Below, in pieces: positions 34,186 through 43,223 of a stretch of 64,000 nt of DNA. The position numbers and the translations under genes are program-made. Within the stretch, counting starts at the first letter, position 1; each line of letters opens with the position of its first letter. The stretch is from an uncultured Saprospiraceae bacterium (GTDB lineage: Bacteria; Bacteroidota; Bacteroidia; Chitinophagales; Saprospiraceae): positions 23,586 through 87,585 of the forward strand of contig CALKJD010000014.1 of assembly GCA_937995755.1 (NCBI GenBank), in the 5' to 3' direction. The notes under the pieces were generated by a model. The model had not been told where the DNA came from and made no database searches. It was given only the letters and a program-made list of their open reading frames with translations.

Positions 34186-35142
34186 ATGATATTTCTAATT
34201 CTTCTAATTATATGTGGGTTCGTGCTCCTTATATATGGAGCTAATTGGTTGGTTAATGGCGCTTCGGCATTAGCTAAGCGATATCATATTACTGACCTTA
34301 CTATAGGGCTTACGATAGTCGCATTTGGTACTTCAGCTCCGGAGTTAGTAGTCAATGGTATAGCATCTGCAGATGGCCTGTCTGATATGGTTTATGCTAA
34401 TATCATCGGAAGTAACATATTCAATCTGTTTGTGATACTTGGGATTGTAGGAGTGATAATGCCCATTACTGTAAAGGCTAGTATGATATGGAAGGAGATT
34501 CCCATTTCTCTATTAGCAGTGATAGGAGTACTCTTATTATCTAATGGATTCTATGTAGCTAAAGATAGTCAGTTGACTCGAGTGGATGGACTTGTATTAT
34601 TACTAGGATTTGCGAGTTTTCTATGGTACGTTTTTACACAGCTAAACACTACTGATACAAGCCATGGGGCATCAAGTATAGAGATAAAATCAAATAGGAT
34701 CGGCTTGTATATAATCGTAGGTTTGATCGCAATGATTATTGGCGGTAAGTTGGTCGTTGATAATGCAGTACTTATAGCCACTACACTAGGATTAAGCAAA
34801 AAGCTTATAGGGCTTACGATCGTAGCGGCAGGGACTTCGCTTCCTGAATTAGTTACTTCTGGAGTAGCGGCATGGAAAAAAAATAGTGATATAGCTATAG
34901 GTAACGTCATCGGCTCCAATATCTTCAATTTGCTATTGATTTTGCCTTTGAGTGCTATGATTTCACCTGTGGAGTATAATCCTTTATTTGATCGCGATTT
35001 GATGCTCCTTATTGGAGGTACGTGTTTTCTATTTGCCGCTATGTTTGTCAGCGGTAAAAAGAAACTAGACAGATGGGAAGCGGCCTTATTACTTGTGACT
35101 TACTTAGTCTATATAGGCTGGCAGATATGGTCAGAAAATTAA
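34186..35142 (+). CDS. Calcium/sodium antiporter, CaCA family
   Basis: A 318-aa YrbG-type exchanger with about ten membrane helices and two inverted alpha repeats. Repeat 1 carries FGTSAPELVVN (Glu53) and NIIGSNIFNLFVILG; repeat 2 carries AGTSLPELVTSG and NVIGSNIFNLLLILP. These are the ion-binding motifs of the family. It should expel Ca2+ in exchange for Na+ or H+. It is a single-gene unit with a TGTGACC promoter immediately before the start codon. Confidence 0.94.
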   Translation: MIFLILLIICGFVLLIYGANWLVNGASALAKRYHITDLTIGLTIVAFGTSAPELVVNGIASADGLSDMVYANIIGSNIFNLFVILGIVGVIMPITVKASMIWKEIPISLLAVIGVLLLSNGFYVAKDSQLTRVDGLVLLLGFASFLWYVFTQLNTTDTSHGASSIEIKSNRIGLYIIVGLIAMIIGGKLVVDNAVLIATTLGLSKKLIGLTIVAAGTSLPELVTSGVAAWKKNSDIAIGNVIGSNIFNLLLILPLSAMISPVEYNPLFDRDLMLLIGGTCFLFAAMFVSGKKKLDRWEAALLLVTYLVYIGWQIWSEN

Positions 35143-35277
35143 TATTCTTTTCACTAAACAGATAACATATTACATATATTTGTAATATATAGTGTAGTTT
35201 TGTAATGCCCTAACCTACGTCGATAATTTTCTTTATCGAGGTCTTAACATTTATTTCAAAAAATAACAATTAAGCGG

Positions 35278-37428
35278 ATGATTAAATTTATGCTTTCAGC
35301 GTACTTTATGTGCTCTATTTTAACCAATGTTTTCTCGCAAGCACCTACGCCATTCACTTGTGTCGATAGTGATGGATTTGGTTATTATACAAGTTCGGCT
35401 AACAGTTCATTGTCAGGGAGTGTCTTGACATACAGTAGTTCTAGATTAAGTAAGATCACTACAGCGACTGGTAATAGAGTTACCATATGTAATGCTAATA
35501 CGATCGGAACAGCCTTGAATGGATTAGCATTCAATTTACATGATCAATATTTATATGCAGTATCTAGATATGATGCTACAGATTTTTCAGGTAAGTTGTA
35601 TAGGATTGGTGAGAACTGTCAAAAGATGGAAATTCCTGTGATAGGACCTATTATCAAATTCAGTACAAATGATGTACTTACAATCGATGCGGCAGGTGGA
35701 AATATTAGTTCAGCGACTTTTGATTTGGACAATCACTATTACGTCAATACCTCATTTGCCAATCAGGCATCTACAGGATTTACTAATAAACTACAGACGA
35801 TAGAGATTATCAATAACACAGCGGTAGTGGAAAAAACGGTTACCCTTACTTGTCCTACATGCAATACGGACAAATTAAGAGTGACAGACATTAGTTTTGA
35901 TGAAGCTACAGGTCTAATATTAGGAAGTAACAAGGAGACAAATAAGCTTTACCAAATCAATCCATCAACAGGTGAACTTACAGAAGTAGGGTCTACAAGT
36001 ATTATTTCTCCTATTCTTGGAATTTATAAGAATGGAGATGGAAATGTGAGAGCGATATCTGAAGATGGTAATATTTACAGTGTCAACTCTACTTCTGGAG
36101 CATTTACATTCTTAAGTACCTCTACAACACTTAATAGTGGAAATGCGGATGCTGCGTCTGGTTGCTATGCACCGACTTCTATTTCTGGAAATCTATTCAT
36201 CGATGCTAATGGTCTTACAGATAATACGGTTAATGGTATTGGTACAAGTGCTGCTGGCAGCGTTACAATGTATGCTAACTTAATTCAAGAGGGTGTAGTC
36301 CTTAAGTCGGATGTATTGACGGCTGACGGCTATTATCAATTTATCGGATTGTCATCAGGTGATTATGAAGTACAACTTTCATCTAGTAGAGGTAAAATAG
36401 GCTTAGGAGCCCCAGTGCAAGATCTACCGAGCGATTACGTATGGACAGGAGATAATATTGGAACATCAGTAGGTAATGATGCTTCTCCAAATGGAAGACA
36501 AAATGTAACGATATCTATGGGGCAAGACGAAGTAGAAGTCAATTTTGGGATCAATGGAATACCAAAGACGTCTGGATATAGAGCTCCAACGCAGGATAAT
36601 CCAAACGGTAATGTACAAGTGAGTGTACCCGAACTAACATTCTCTGATCCAGAAGAAACGAATATCAGCAATATTACAATCGAACTAGTATCGAATTCTG
36701 CTACGACAGGGACTTTGTACTATGATGGTATAGCAGTCACTCAAGGTCAAGTGATACCTAACTATAATTATGATTTGCTCACCGTAGATCCAATAGATGG
36801 TAATGTTACAGTAACATTTACCTTTTATACTACAGATATGGCTGACTTAAGAAGTAATATATCTACAGTAGAGCTTCCATTCTCTTCAGTGGTACTACCT
36901 GTTGAATTAGTTGACTTCACTGGTCGTAATATCGGTGGCGAGAATATACTAAAATGGAGTACGGCATCTGAAATTAATAATGACTACTTTATTATAGAGA
37001 AAAGATCGGTATCTGGTGATTTTGAAGAGATTGGTCGAATAGCTTCTGATGGAAAATCTTCAAGTCTAGTAAAGTACTCTTTCGTTGATAATGAGGTGCT
37101 TAGCTTAGCTTATTATAGACTACTACAAGTAGATATCGATGGAGCTTCTAAGACATGTGGTGTAGTCGCTATCCAATCTAAGGTAGATGTTACTATCAGT
37201 ATCTATCCTACGTTGGCTACAGATCATATAGCAGTAGAATTAAGTGATCAGTCTGATGCGCCATACCAATATCAAATTATGGATTGGAATGGTAGAACTG
37301 TAGGCATGGGGTCAATAGATGATCTTCAGACACAACTAGACATATCCGATTTAAATAATGGGGTGTATTATCTAAAGGTAATGACTCTAAAAGAAGGATC
37401 TAAATCGATGAGATTTATCAAGATATAG
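35278..37428 (+). CDS. Secreted T9SS cargo protein with SdrD-B-like domain
   Basis: A 716-aa surface or secreted protein. The signal peptide ends near NVFSQ. Residues about 25-300 resemble the DUF6923/propeller-like module (NGLAFNLHDQYLYAVSR, FDEATGLILG). Residues about 302-415 form an SdrD-B-like Ig module beginning ISGNLFIDANGLTDN. A region starting VELVDFTGRN (about 540) and a type IX sorting domain ending in YYLKVMTLKEGSKSMRFIKI follow. Most probably it is attached to the cell surface by the type IX system. Its ligand is unknown. A strong terminator follows. Confidence 0.9.
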   Translation: MIKFMLSAYFMCSILTNVFSQAPTPFTCVDSDGFGYYTSSANSSLSGSVLTYSSSRLSKITTATGNRVTICNANTIGTALNGLAFNLHDQYLYAVSRYDATDFSGKLYRIGENCQKMEIPVIGPIIKFSTNDVLTIDAAGGNISSATFDLDNHYYVNTSFANQASTGFTNKLQTIEIINNTAVVEKTVTLTCPTCNTDKLRVTDISFDEATGLILGSNKETNKLYQINPSTGELTEVGSTSIISPILGIYKNGDGNVRAISEDGNIYSVNSTSGAFTFLSTSTTLNSGNADAASGCYAPTSISGNLFIDANGLTDNTVNGIGTSAAGSVTMYANLIQEGVVLKSDVLTADGYYQFIGLSSGDYEVQLSSSRGKIGLGAPVQDLPSDYVWTGDNIGTSVGNDASPNGRQNVTISMGQDEVEVNFGINGIPKTSGYRAPTQDNPNGNVQVSVPELTFSDPEETNISNITIELVSNSATTGTLYYDGIAVTQGQVIPNYNYDLLTVDPIDGNVTVTFTFYTTDMADLRSNISTVELPFSSVVLPVELVDFTGRNIGGENILKWSTASEINNDYFIIEKRSVSGDFEEIGRIASDGKSSSLVKYSFVDNEVLSLAYYRLLQVDIDGASKTCGVVAIQSKVDVTISIYPTLATDHIAVELSDQSDAPYQYQIMDWNGRTVGMGSIDDLQTQLDISDLNNGVYYLKVMTLKEGSKSMRFIKI

Positions 37429-37465
37429 TGAAGTAGTTTTAAAGAGGTATTACCCTTTTAATATT

Positions 37466-37524
37466 AATGCTGAGCATTCATAAGCAGACAAATAAAATGT
37501 CGCTGTGAATGCTCAGCATTTTTA
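37466..37524 (+). terminator. Rho-independent terminator after the T9SS cargo gene
   Basis: A 15-bp perfect stem AATGCTGAGCATTCA/TGAATGCTCAGCATT with a 25-base loop that can pair further, then TTTTTATTTAT. Confidence 0.88.
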
Positions 37525-37544
37525 TTTATATACACTCGGATTTT

Positions 37545-37574
37545 GTGACCATTGTAGTGAATTTGGCTCTTTAT
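37545..37574 (+). promoter_or_regulatory. TGTGACC-N16-CTCT promoter, glutaredoxin-fold gene
   Basis: GTGACC, 16 bases, CTCTTTAT, ending 84 bases before ATG 37659. Confidence 0.7.
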
Positions 37575-37658
37575 AGTACACCTCACGCTATTTTAATGAT
37601 TTAGGAAAAAGAGTGAAGTGTGAATCACCTATATATTTAGTTACACGAATAGAGACGC

Positions 37659-38246
37659 ATGAAATACCTAATTCTTATTCAAGTTTTGCTAGCGAGTATA
37701 TGCGCTGTTGCACAAGAAGATATTCAGATTGTTAAGATCAAAAATGAGGATCGATCAGTGACTGTGCATGCCATCAACAACTCTGATATTTCCTATGTCA
37801 TCGAAGTGCAGATCATCCTAGACGGAATGAAGCTAGACTACCCAATAGATTCAAGAATACAATTGCTGCCTAAGGTAGAAAAGGAAATAGCCTTGCTTAA
37901 ACCCATAGCTGATCAGACTAAATACAAGATTAATGTAAAGGCTATGGCACTAGAAAATAGCAATAAATTGTCCATAGAAGTAGAGGTGCCTGATGTTACC
38001 ATTTATACTAAAAATGGGCAAGAGAAAAGCACGGAGATAAGACTGTACCTGCAAAAGCATGATATATCATATCAAGAGATCAATGCTACCTATGACAAGA
38101 AATCGAAAGAAGTGTATGAAAATATGCTACGTAGGAGAAATATCCCAAAGTCAGAAGCCAAGTTACCTGTAGTGATTATTAAAGGGGAAATTTATCATCA
38201 AATTAAGGATATGAAGTCCTTCATCAAAGAGCATTTTAGACAGTAG
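37659..38246 (+). CDS. Exported protein with cysteine-less glutaredoxin fold
   Basis: A 195-aa protein with a signal peptide ending SICAVAQ. Residues 20-110 look like a beta-sandwich. Residues 111-195 match a glutaredoxin: strand VTIYTK, active-site loop, helix STEIRLYLQKHDI, strand SYQEIN, then AKLPVVIIKGEIYHQIKDMK with the cis-proline at 170. The usual CPYC is replaced by QEKS (Gln121 and Ser124 in the cysteine positions), and the mature protein has no cysteine at all. It therefore cannot do thiol redox chemistry and is probably a binding module. The gene has its own TGTGACC promoter and lies before the STAS operon. Confidence 0.8.
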   Translation: MKYLILIQVLLASICAVAQEDIQIVKIKNEDRSVTVHAINNSDISYVIEVQIILDGMKLDYPIDSRIQLLPKVEKEIALLKPIADQTKYKINVKAMALENSNKLSIEVEVPDVTIYTKNGQEKSTEIRLYLQKHDISYQEINATYDKKSKEVYENMLRRRNIPKSEAKLPVVIIKGEIYHQIKDMKSFIKEHFRQ

Positions 38247-38269
38247 AGAGTATTAAAATTTCGAATCTG

Positions 38270-38277
38270 TATCTTTG
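38270..38277 (+). promoter_or_regulatory. Possible -7 element for the STAS operon
   Basis: TATCTTTG matches the Bacteroidota housekeeping -7 element TAnnTTTG, 38 bases before ATG 38316. I do not see a good TTTG at the -33 position, so support is partial. Confidence 0.4.
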
Positions 38278-38315
38278 GACTTAGAAATTATTATTCTTTA
38301 TTAATAAAATATATA

Positions 38316-38765
38316 ATGGCAGAATCAAACAAAGGCAATAAGAATCAAGAAGTAGCTATAAGTCGTAGAGTATTAGGCGGAGAAGCACCAATCGTGATCA
38401 ATGAAATCACGGATAGATGTCTTTATTCGGGTTTCTTCGGTACGCTAGACAGTGTACGCATGAAAAAGGTAAATGACGCGATAATGGAAGTGGCAGATCG
38501 TAACGACCACGATATGATGATTATAGACCTCAGTAATGTAGAAGTTATAGATAGTTCGGTAGCTGCCAATCTCAAGAAACTTAATAAGTTATTGCAATTG
38601 ATAGGTGTGGAGGTAATATTCTGTGGATTTAAACCTGTAGTGGCATCTAGTATGATCAGTGCAGGTGTAGAGCTAGAGAATATCCAAGTGGAGAAGAATC
38701 TTAAAAGAGCTATTAAGTATGTATATCGCAAACAGGGATTACAGCTTGTATCATTGAATAAATAA
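38316..38765 (+). CDS. STAS-domain anti-sigma antagonist / RsbS-like
   Basis: A 149-aa protein whose residues about 25-135 form a STAS domain. MMIIDLSNVEVIDSSVAANL (about 68-87) is the signature around the switch serine, resembling RsbS/RsbR proteins of stressosomes (D-x-S/T in VIDSSVA). A polar N-terminal tail of 25 residues precedes it. Phosphorylation of the serine would control binding of a partner kinase. The next gene overlaps by one base (TAATG) and encodes exactly such a kinase fused to a phosphatase, so the pair forms a self-contained partner switch. Confidence 0.88.
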   Translation: MAESNKGNKNQEVAISRRVLGGEAPIVINEITDRCLYSGFFGTLDSVRMKKVNDAIMEVADRNDHDMMIIDLSNVEVIDSSVAANLKKLNKLLQLIGVEVIFCGFKPVVASSMISAGVELENIQVEKNLKRAIKYVYRKQGLQLVSLNK

Positions 38766-39763
38766 TGACGACTCAACCTCAACATATCATTTTATTAGAA
38801 GTCGAAGCCGATGTAGGATTGCTGACACAGGCGGTTAGAGAGCTTTGTCTAGCTAATCTATTTGATAGGGTGGATACGGAAGAGATGGTGCTAGGATGCT
38901 CCGAGATGGGTCATAATGCTGTGCGTCATGGATTAGGTGGTCAGGCAGAGATATATGCGCTCAAATCGGGTAAACTGATCAGAGTAGTAATATCAGATAA
39001 TGGTCCAGGTATACCAAATATTGAGTTGGCCAGTAGGCAGGGGTATAGTACCGTGAAGACGAGTCTAGGACTTGGATTAGAAAGTACACAGAGATTGGTA
39101 GATAATTTTTCTATAGTATCGTCGGAAGGAAATGGTACTCAGATTACTTTAGAGAAATATAGGCCACTGACCAATGATATTATAGATTATGGAATGGTGA
39201 GCATACCAGATGATAACTATAATTATAATGGTGATCAGTATATTCTCAAAGAGTATGATGGTGACTCAGTATTGCTTGGTGTGGTCGATGGTCCAGGTCA
39301 AGGTTATGATGCATATTCTATCGCGCAATCTTGTAAGCAGTTTGTAGAGAATAATTATCGGAAGCCATTGACGGAACTCATGACTGCTCTCAATACATTG
39401 ATGAAAGAAAGTAATGATGATGTAGGAATTACTTGTTCGCTGGCTCGTATTACACCTACGCATATTAGCTATATAGGGCTAGGTGATACGCATTCATATT
39501 TATCTATTGACCATGGAGATATGATTAGATTAGATAATCAAGAAGGTAGAGTAGGCTATGTAAGTAAGGTGAAGGAAGCAAAGTTTGATTCTCATTTTAT
39601 GTCAGCTGTAAAGGTTGTGTTGTGTACCGATGGGATCAAGAAGATTACGGTGATACCCAATGTAGATTCCAAAGCACAAGACTTAGCCAATAGCTTATTT
39701 GATCAATATCATAGGTCGTTTGGTGATGCCACAATCATCATTGCTGATTATAAATTAAATTAG
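38765..39763 (+). CDS. RsbT-like kinase fused to RsbX-like PP2C phosphatase
   Basis: A 332-aa fusion. Residues 1-135 form a GHKL ATPase/serine kinase of the RsbT/RsbW type: N-box SEMGHNAVRHG (Asn51), SDNGPGIPN (78-85) and LGLGLESTQRL (101-111). Residues about 140-332 form a PP2C/SpoIIE-type phosphatase like RsbX: GVVDGPGQGYDAY, ITCSLARI, VLCTDGIKK and SFGDATIIIADY supply the acidic metal ligands. In Bacillus, RsbT and RsbX are separate proteins that phosphorylate and dephosphorylate RsbS and RsbR. The fusion puts both opposing activities on one chain, next to its presumed substrate, the STAS protein. Confidence 0.88.
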   Translation: MTTQPQHIILLEVEADVGLLTQAVRELCLANLFDRVDTEEMVLGCSEMGHNAVRHGLGGQAEIYALKSGKLIRVVISDNGPGIPNIELASRQGYSTVKTSLGLGLESTQRLVDNFSIVSSEGNGTQITLEKYRPLTNDIIDYGMVSIPDDNYNYNGDQYILKEYDGDSVLLGVVDGPGQGYDAYSIAQSCKQFVENNYRKPLTELMTALNTLMKESNDDVGITCSLARITPTHISYIGLGDTHSYLSIDHGDMIRLDNQEGRVGYVSKVKEAKFDSHFMSAVKVVLCTDGIKKITVIPNVDSKAQDLANSLFDQYHRSFGDATIIIADYKLN

Positions 39764-39767
39764 AATA

Positions 39768-40766
39768 ATGAAGACTAATACTGAAGCTATACAATTCATG
39801 AATGCGCTTGTATCTAATATGGATATTGGGGTGATTACGTATGACATGGAGGGCTTTATAACATTGATTAACAGTAAGGCCATTGAGTATCTCGGAATAC
39901 CCGGAAGAGTAAATAATCTGATAGATACACCAGTACTATCACATTTTGAAATACCTGCGCTCAATTCACAGATTCAATCCTGCTTAAATAAGTCGCGTAA
40001 AAACTTTCATCTTACGGATATCAACTACAATGAGAAATATCTGATCATAGATGGTAAGAAGCTCGTGGATGGTATGCTGTTAAGTATTACAGATATTACT
40101 GAAAATGTACTGGCTAGAGATGAAGCTACACAATCACTTCTACTAGGACAAGAGATGGAGCGCCGAAGATTAGCGAAGGAAATCCACGATGGTGTAGGTC
40201 CTAATATGAGTACTATTAAATTACAGATAGATGCAGTCAAAAGAAAAGCTGTATCAGAAAAAGTGATATCTGGATTGGAAGAAATTAATGAAGCTATAAG
40301 TGCTATTGCCACAGACATCAGACAGATCTCTCATGATCTTATGCCCAGTAGTCTTATTGATTTTGGTGTCGTGACGGCGCTGTCAAACTTTGCAAAAAAA
40401 ATATCTGAATCGAGTGAGATAGAAGTACACTACCAATCCAATATCGAGGATGGTAACCTATCTAAAGAATATGAACTAAACATTTATCGAATCGTTCAGG
40501 AATTGGTAAATAACTCATTGAAATATAGCCAATGTAAAAGCATTGAAATCAGCCTCAGAAAAGATAAAGAAGGTATATTTTTACTGGTGCAAGATGATGG
40601 GATAGGTATGGATGTAGGCAAGGCAAGTACAGGCATCGGCCTTCATAATATTAATACAAGGATAGAGTCACTTCATGGTACTCTAGATATAGATTCTCAG
40701 ATGGGAGGAGGAGTCACTGCACACGTTGGTCTTCCTATTATTCCTTTGGAAATTAACTTAAATTAA
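39768..40766 (+). CDS. PAS-domain histidine kinase, NarL type
   Basis: A 332-aa soluble sensor kinase. Residues about 8-118 form a PAS domain. The HisKA_3 phospho-acceptor motif is RRRLAKEIHDGVGPNMST with His140. The HATPase part has ELVNNSLKYS (N-box), VQDDGIGMD and STGIGLHNINTRIES. There is no membrane segment, so it senses a cytosolic signal or a protein partner. It starts four bases after the RsbT/X fusion and is followed by its cognate response regulator after five bases. This places a two-component output directly behind a partner-switching module. Confidence 0.92.
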   Translation: MKTNTEAIQFMNALVSNMDIGVITYDMEGFITLINSKAIEYLGIPGRVNNLIDTPVLSHFEIPALNSQIQSCLNKSRKNFHLTDINYNEKYLIIDGKKLVDGMLLSITDITENVLARDEATQSLLLGQEMERRRLAKEIHDGVGPNMSTIKLQIDAVKRKAVSEKVISGLEEINEAISAIATDIRQISHDLMPSSLIDFGVVTALSNFAKKISESSEIEVHYQSNIEDGNLSKEYELNIYRIVQELVNNSLKYSQCKSIEISLRKDKEGIFLLVQDDGIGMDVGKASTGIGLHNINTRIESLHGTLDIDSQMGGGVTAHVGLPIIPLEINLN

Positions 40767-40771
40767 TCAGT

Positions 40772-41410
40772 ATGAAAGTAGCAATAGTAGATGATCATAA
40801 AATGTTTCGTCAAGGAGTAGAATCTATGCTGCAGGAGCATGATGACGTGAGTCTCGCTTGGGGTGCTGCTAATAGTGCAGAAGCTATTTCTCACTTAGAT
40901 AATGATCAGCCAGATGTAATTTTAATGGACATTAGTCTTGGTGACGAAAGTGGAATTACATTGACTAAATCTATTTTAGGTACCTATCCAAATATCAAAA
41001 TATTAGGCTTGTCCATGCATAAAGAAGATAACTATATAGTTAATTTATTAGAAGTGGGGGCAAAAGGATATTTACTCAAAGATGCTGGGGCAGAAGAAAT
41101 GGTGCTCGCAATTAAAAAAGTATACGACGGTGATACTTACTATAGTTCGCATGTGACCAATGTGTTGATGAAGCATCTTACTCAAGGCACCAAGCCTACA
41201 GCTACTGGATCTCAAGTCAAACTGACTAATCGTGAGCTAGAAATTTTAAAGCTGATCGCAGAAGAAAATTCTAATCCAGAGATCGCAGAGCAATTGTTTA
41301 TTAGTATCAGAACAGTAGATACGCATCGAAGAAATCTATTAGATAAATTACAAGCTAAAAATACGGCAGGCTTAGTTAGATATGCATTAAAGCATGGTCT
41401 TGTAGAATAG
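40772..41410 (+). CDS. NarL/FixJ-family response regulator
   Basis: A 212-aa protein. The receiver domain has the acidic pair in IVDDHKMF, phospho-acceptor Asp53 in VILMDISLGDESG, and the Lys in GYLLKDAGAEEM. The LuxR-type helix-turn-helix is LTNRELEILKLIAEENSNPE then IAEQLFISIRTVDTHRRNLL. It should be phosphorylated by the kinase encoded upstream and bind DNA as a dimer at palindromic sites. It is the last gene of the four-gene operon. A TGTGACC promoter begins 26 bases after its stop codon. Confidence 0.93.
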   Translation: MKVAIVDDHKMFRQGVESMLQEHDDVSLAWGAANSAEAISHLDNDQPDVILMDISLGDESGITLTKSILGTYPNIKILGLSMHKEDNYIVNLLEVGAKGYLLKDAGAEEMVLAIKKVYDGDTYYSSHVTNVLMKHLTQGTKPTATGSQVKLTNRELEILKLIAEENSNPEIAEQLFISIRTVDTHRRNLLDKLQAKNTAGLVRYALKHGLVE

Positions 41411-41435
41411 TAAAAGTTAGTTGTCTTCTAGGAAT

Positions 41436-41465
41436 GTGACCGATGTATGGATTGTGTATCTCTTT
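41436..41465 (+). promoter_or_regulatory. TGTGACC-N16-ATCT promoter, outer membrane barrel
   Basis: GTGACC, 16 bases, ATCTCTTT, ending 26 bases before ATG 41492. The first base of the second box is A, as at 42136. Confidence 0.7.
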
Positions 41466-41491
41466 TATGTTGAATCAAAAATGAATAGAAC

Positions 41492-42082
41492 ATGAAAAAT
41501 ATAACTTTAACTATAGCGATTTTATTTCTTGTTGGAGGCTCTATGGCTGCTCAGCAATTGGGAATCAAAGGAGGACTTAATTTTACTAATGTGTCAAGCG
41601 AGAAAGATATCGACCTGAGTGCAAGTAATGGCTTTCATGTGGGGCTAGCTTTCGAATCACCACTGCTGTTTCCTCTCAGTGTAGGCACAGGAATATTCTA
41701 CACCCGTAGAGGGTATAAATCCAATGAGTCAGGAAAGCTAGGGAATGTATCAATTGATTACTTAGATATTCCAATTGATCTCATGTTCAAATTAAAATTA
41801 GCTGACTTAATAGGTGCATATGTATCTGTTGGCCCTTACTTTTCATATGGATTGACGAGTAAAGTTTTTGATGTCAATGGAGTACTTGAGAATGGGTATA
41901 ACAAAGATGAAATAGACCTCAATAGACTAGATAGTGGAATTAACATAGGAGCAGGAATAGATATTTCTAACTATAGATTTTCGACAGCCTATGGTATAAG
42001 TCTAACTGATAATGGTGCAGATCAAGAAAGTCGATTAGAGAATAGGGTATTAAAGCTATCTATAGGGTACTTCTTTGATTAG
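41492..42082 (+). CDS. Outer membrane beta-barrel protein, PorT-like family
   Basis: A 196-aa protein. The signal ends near GGSMAA, followed by QLGIKGGLNFTNVS, the typical opening of the small Bacteroidota barrel family often labelled outer membrane beta-barrel or PorT. Strand-like segments include LSVGTGIFYTRRGYK, YLDIPIDLMFKL, AYVSVGPYFSYGL, INIGAGIDI and a last strand LKLSIGYFFD ending in Phe-Asp. It is probably an eight-strand barrel; no further role can be read. It has its own TGTGACC-type promoter and precedes an OmpA lipoprotein with another. Confidence 0.85.
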   Translation: MKNITLTIAILFLVGGSMAAQQLGIKGGLNFTNVSSEKDIDLSASNGFHVGLAFESPLLFPLSVGTGIFYTRRGYKSNESGKLGNVSIDYLDIPIDLMFKLKLADLIGAYVSVGPYFSYGLTSKVFDVNGVLENGYNKDEIDLNRLDSGINIGAGIDISNYRFSTAYGISLTDNGADQESRLENRVLKLSIGYFFD

Positions 42083-42135
42083 ATATGAATTAGATTTTCA
42101 ACAATAATTCTTTTAGATTAATAGATAATATACTT

Positions 42136-42165
42136 GTGACCAATTGTCATACAGTGTATCTCTTT
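42136..42165 (+). promoter_or_regulatory. TGTGACC-N16-ATCT promoter, OmpA lipoprotein
   Basis: GTGACC, 16 bases, ATCTCTTT, ending 44 bases before ATG 42210. Confidence 0.72.
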
Positions 42166-42209
42166 GCCGAATATTTAATTACCAATAATCAAATTACAAC
42201 TTTTAAGAA

Positions 42210-43112
42210 ATGAAAACTTTTAAACTCATACTAAGCGTAGGGATAATTGCAATGTTGGCCTCTTCTTGCGCAAGTAAGAAAAGCTTGGAAACGGTTAGAT
42301 TAGAATTAGACGATGTTACTAACGATTTTCGCAGATCGCAATCTGAATTAGAAAACTGTAATATTAAATACACTAAACTCACAGGTGAAAAAGAATCACT
42401 GCAAGGGCAATTAGCCAATAGAGTAGACCAGATTCAAGATCTTAAAGATCAGATTATCGATCTTAAGAAGCAAAGAGAAAATCAAATTACTCAAGTGGGT
42501 GATCTCACGGTATTGTCAAAAACGGCAAATGACAATATCGGTAATACTATCAAACAACTAGAGCAGAAAGATAAGTATATCAAGTTAATACAAGCAGCTA
42601 AGAGTAAAACTGACTCTCTTAACCTTGCTTTGGCGATCAATCTAAAGAGTGTATTGGCTAAAGGTGTAGAAGATGATGATATAGAGGTGAAAGTAGATAA
42701 GACAGTAGTTTATGTCAACCTTTCAGACAAGATGCTCTATACATCAGGAAGTGCTATAATCACTCCAAGAGCAGATGAAGTATTGTCTAAAATAGCTCAA
42801 ATTATCAAATCTAGACCAGATCTAGACTTGATGGTGGAAGGGTATACAGATAATACTCCGATCAGAACGTCTTGTATAGATGATAACTGGGATCTATCAG
42901 TAAAGAGAGCGACTTCTGTGGTGAGAGCATTGCAAAACAAATATGGAGTTAATCCTGACAAGTTGATAGCTGCTGGTAGAGGTGAGTACAACACATTGGC
43001 GGATAACGCTACTGCAGAAGGAAAAGCTATCAATAGAAGGACTAGAATTATCTTATTGCCTAAGTTAGGACAGTTCTATGAATTACTAGATCCAAGTAAG
43101 ATGCCCAACTAG
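42210..43112 (+). CDS. OmpA-family lipoprotein with coiled coil
   Basis: A 300-aa protein. The lipobox is MLASSC with Cys20. Residues about 25-145 form a coiled coil (ESLQGQLANRVDQIQDLKDQ and following). Residues about 165-290 form an OmpA C-terminal peptidoglycan-binding domain: strand MLYTSGSAIITPRADEVLSK, then VEGYTDNTPI, DLSVKRATSVVRAL and GRGEYNTLADN, with NRRTRI near the end. It probably tethers the outer membrane to peptidoglycan. A TGTGACC promoter precedes it and a terminator follows. Confidence 0.93.
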   Translation: MKTFKLILSVGIIAMLASSCASKKSLETVRLELDDVTNDFRRSQSELENCNIKYTKLTGEKESLQGQLANRVDQIQDLKDQIIDLKKQRENQITQVGDLTVLSKTANDNIGNTIKQLEQKDKYIKLIQAAKSKTDSLNLALAINLKSVLAKGVEDDDIEVKVDKTVVYVNLSDKMLYTSGSAIITPRADEVLSKIAQIIKSRPDLDLMVEGYTDNTPIRTSCIDDNWDLSVKRATSVVRALQNKYGVNPDKLIAAGRGEYNTLADNATAEGKAINRRTRIILLPKLGQFYELLDPSKMPN

Positions 43113-43148
43113 ATTGCATAGCGCGTAATATGACATGAAATATCGAAG

Positions 43149-43183
43149 CCCTCGTTATCTAATTGATAATGAGGGTTTTGTGT
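43149..43183 (+). terminator. Rho-independent terminator after the OmpA lipoprotein
   Basis: Stem CCCTCGTTATC/GATAATGAGGG (one G-T pair) with a 5-base loop, followed by TTTTGTGTTTTTG. Confidence 0.85.
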
Positions 43184-43223
43184 TTTTGTAGACGATTTTT
43201 CTAGGTAAATTGCGTAGAAAGAA

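Noticed and set aside
41154..41183. GTGACC-N16-ATCTTACT inside the response regulator gene
   Set aside because: It lies within coding sequence with no gene start behind it, and the second box is weak; treated as chance.
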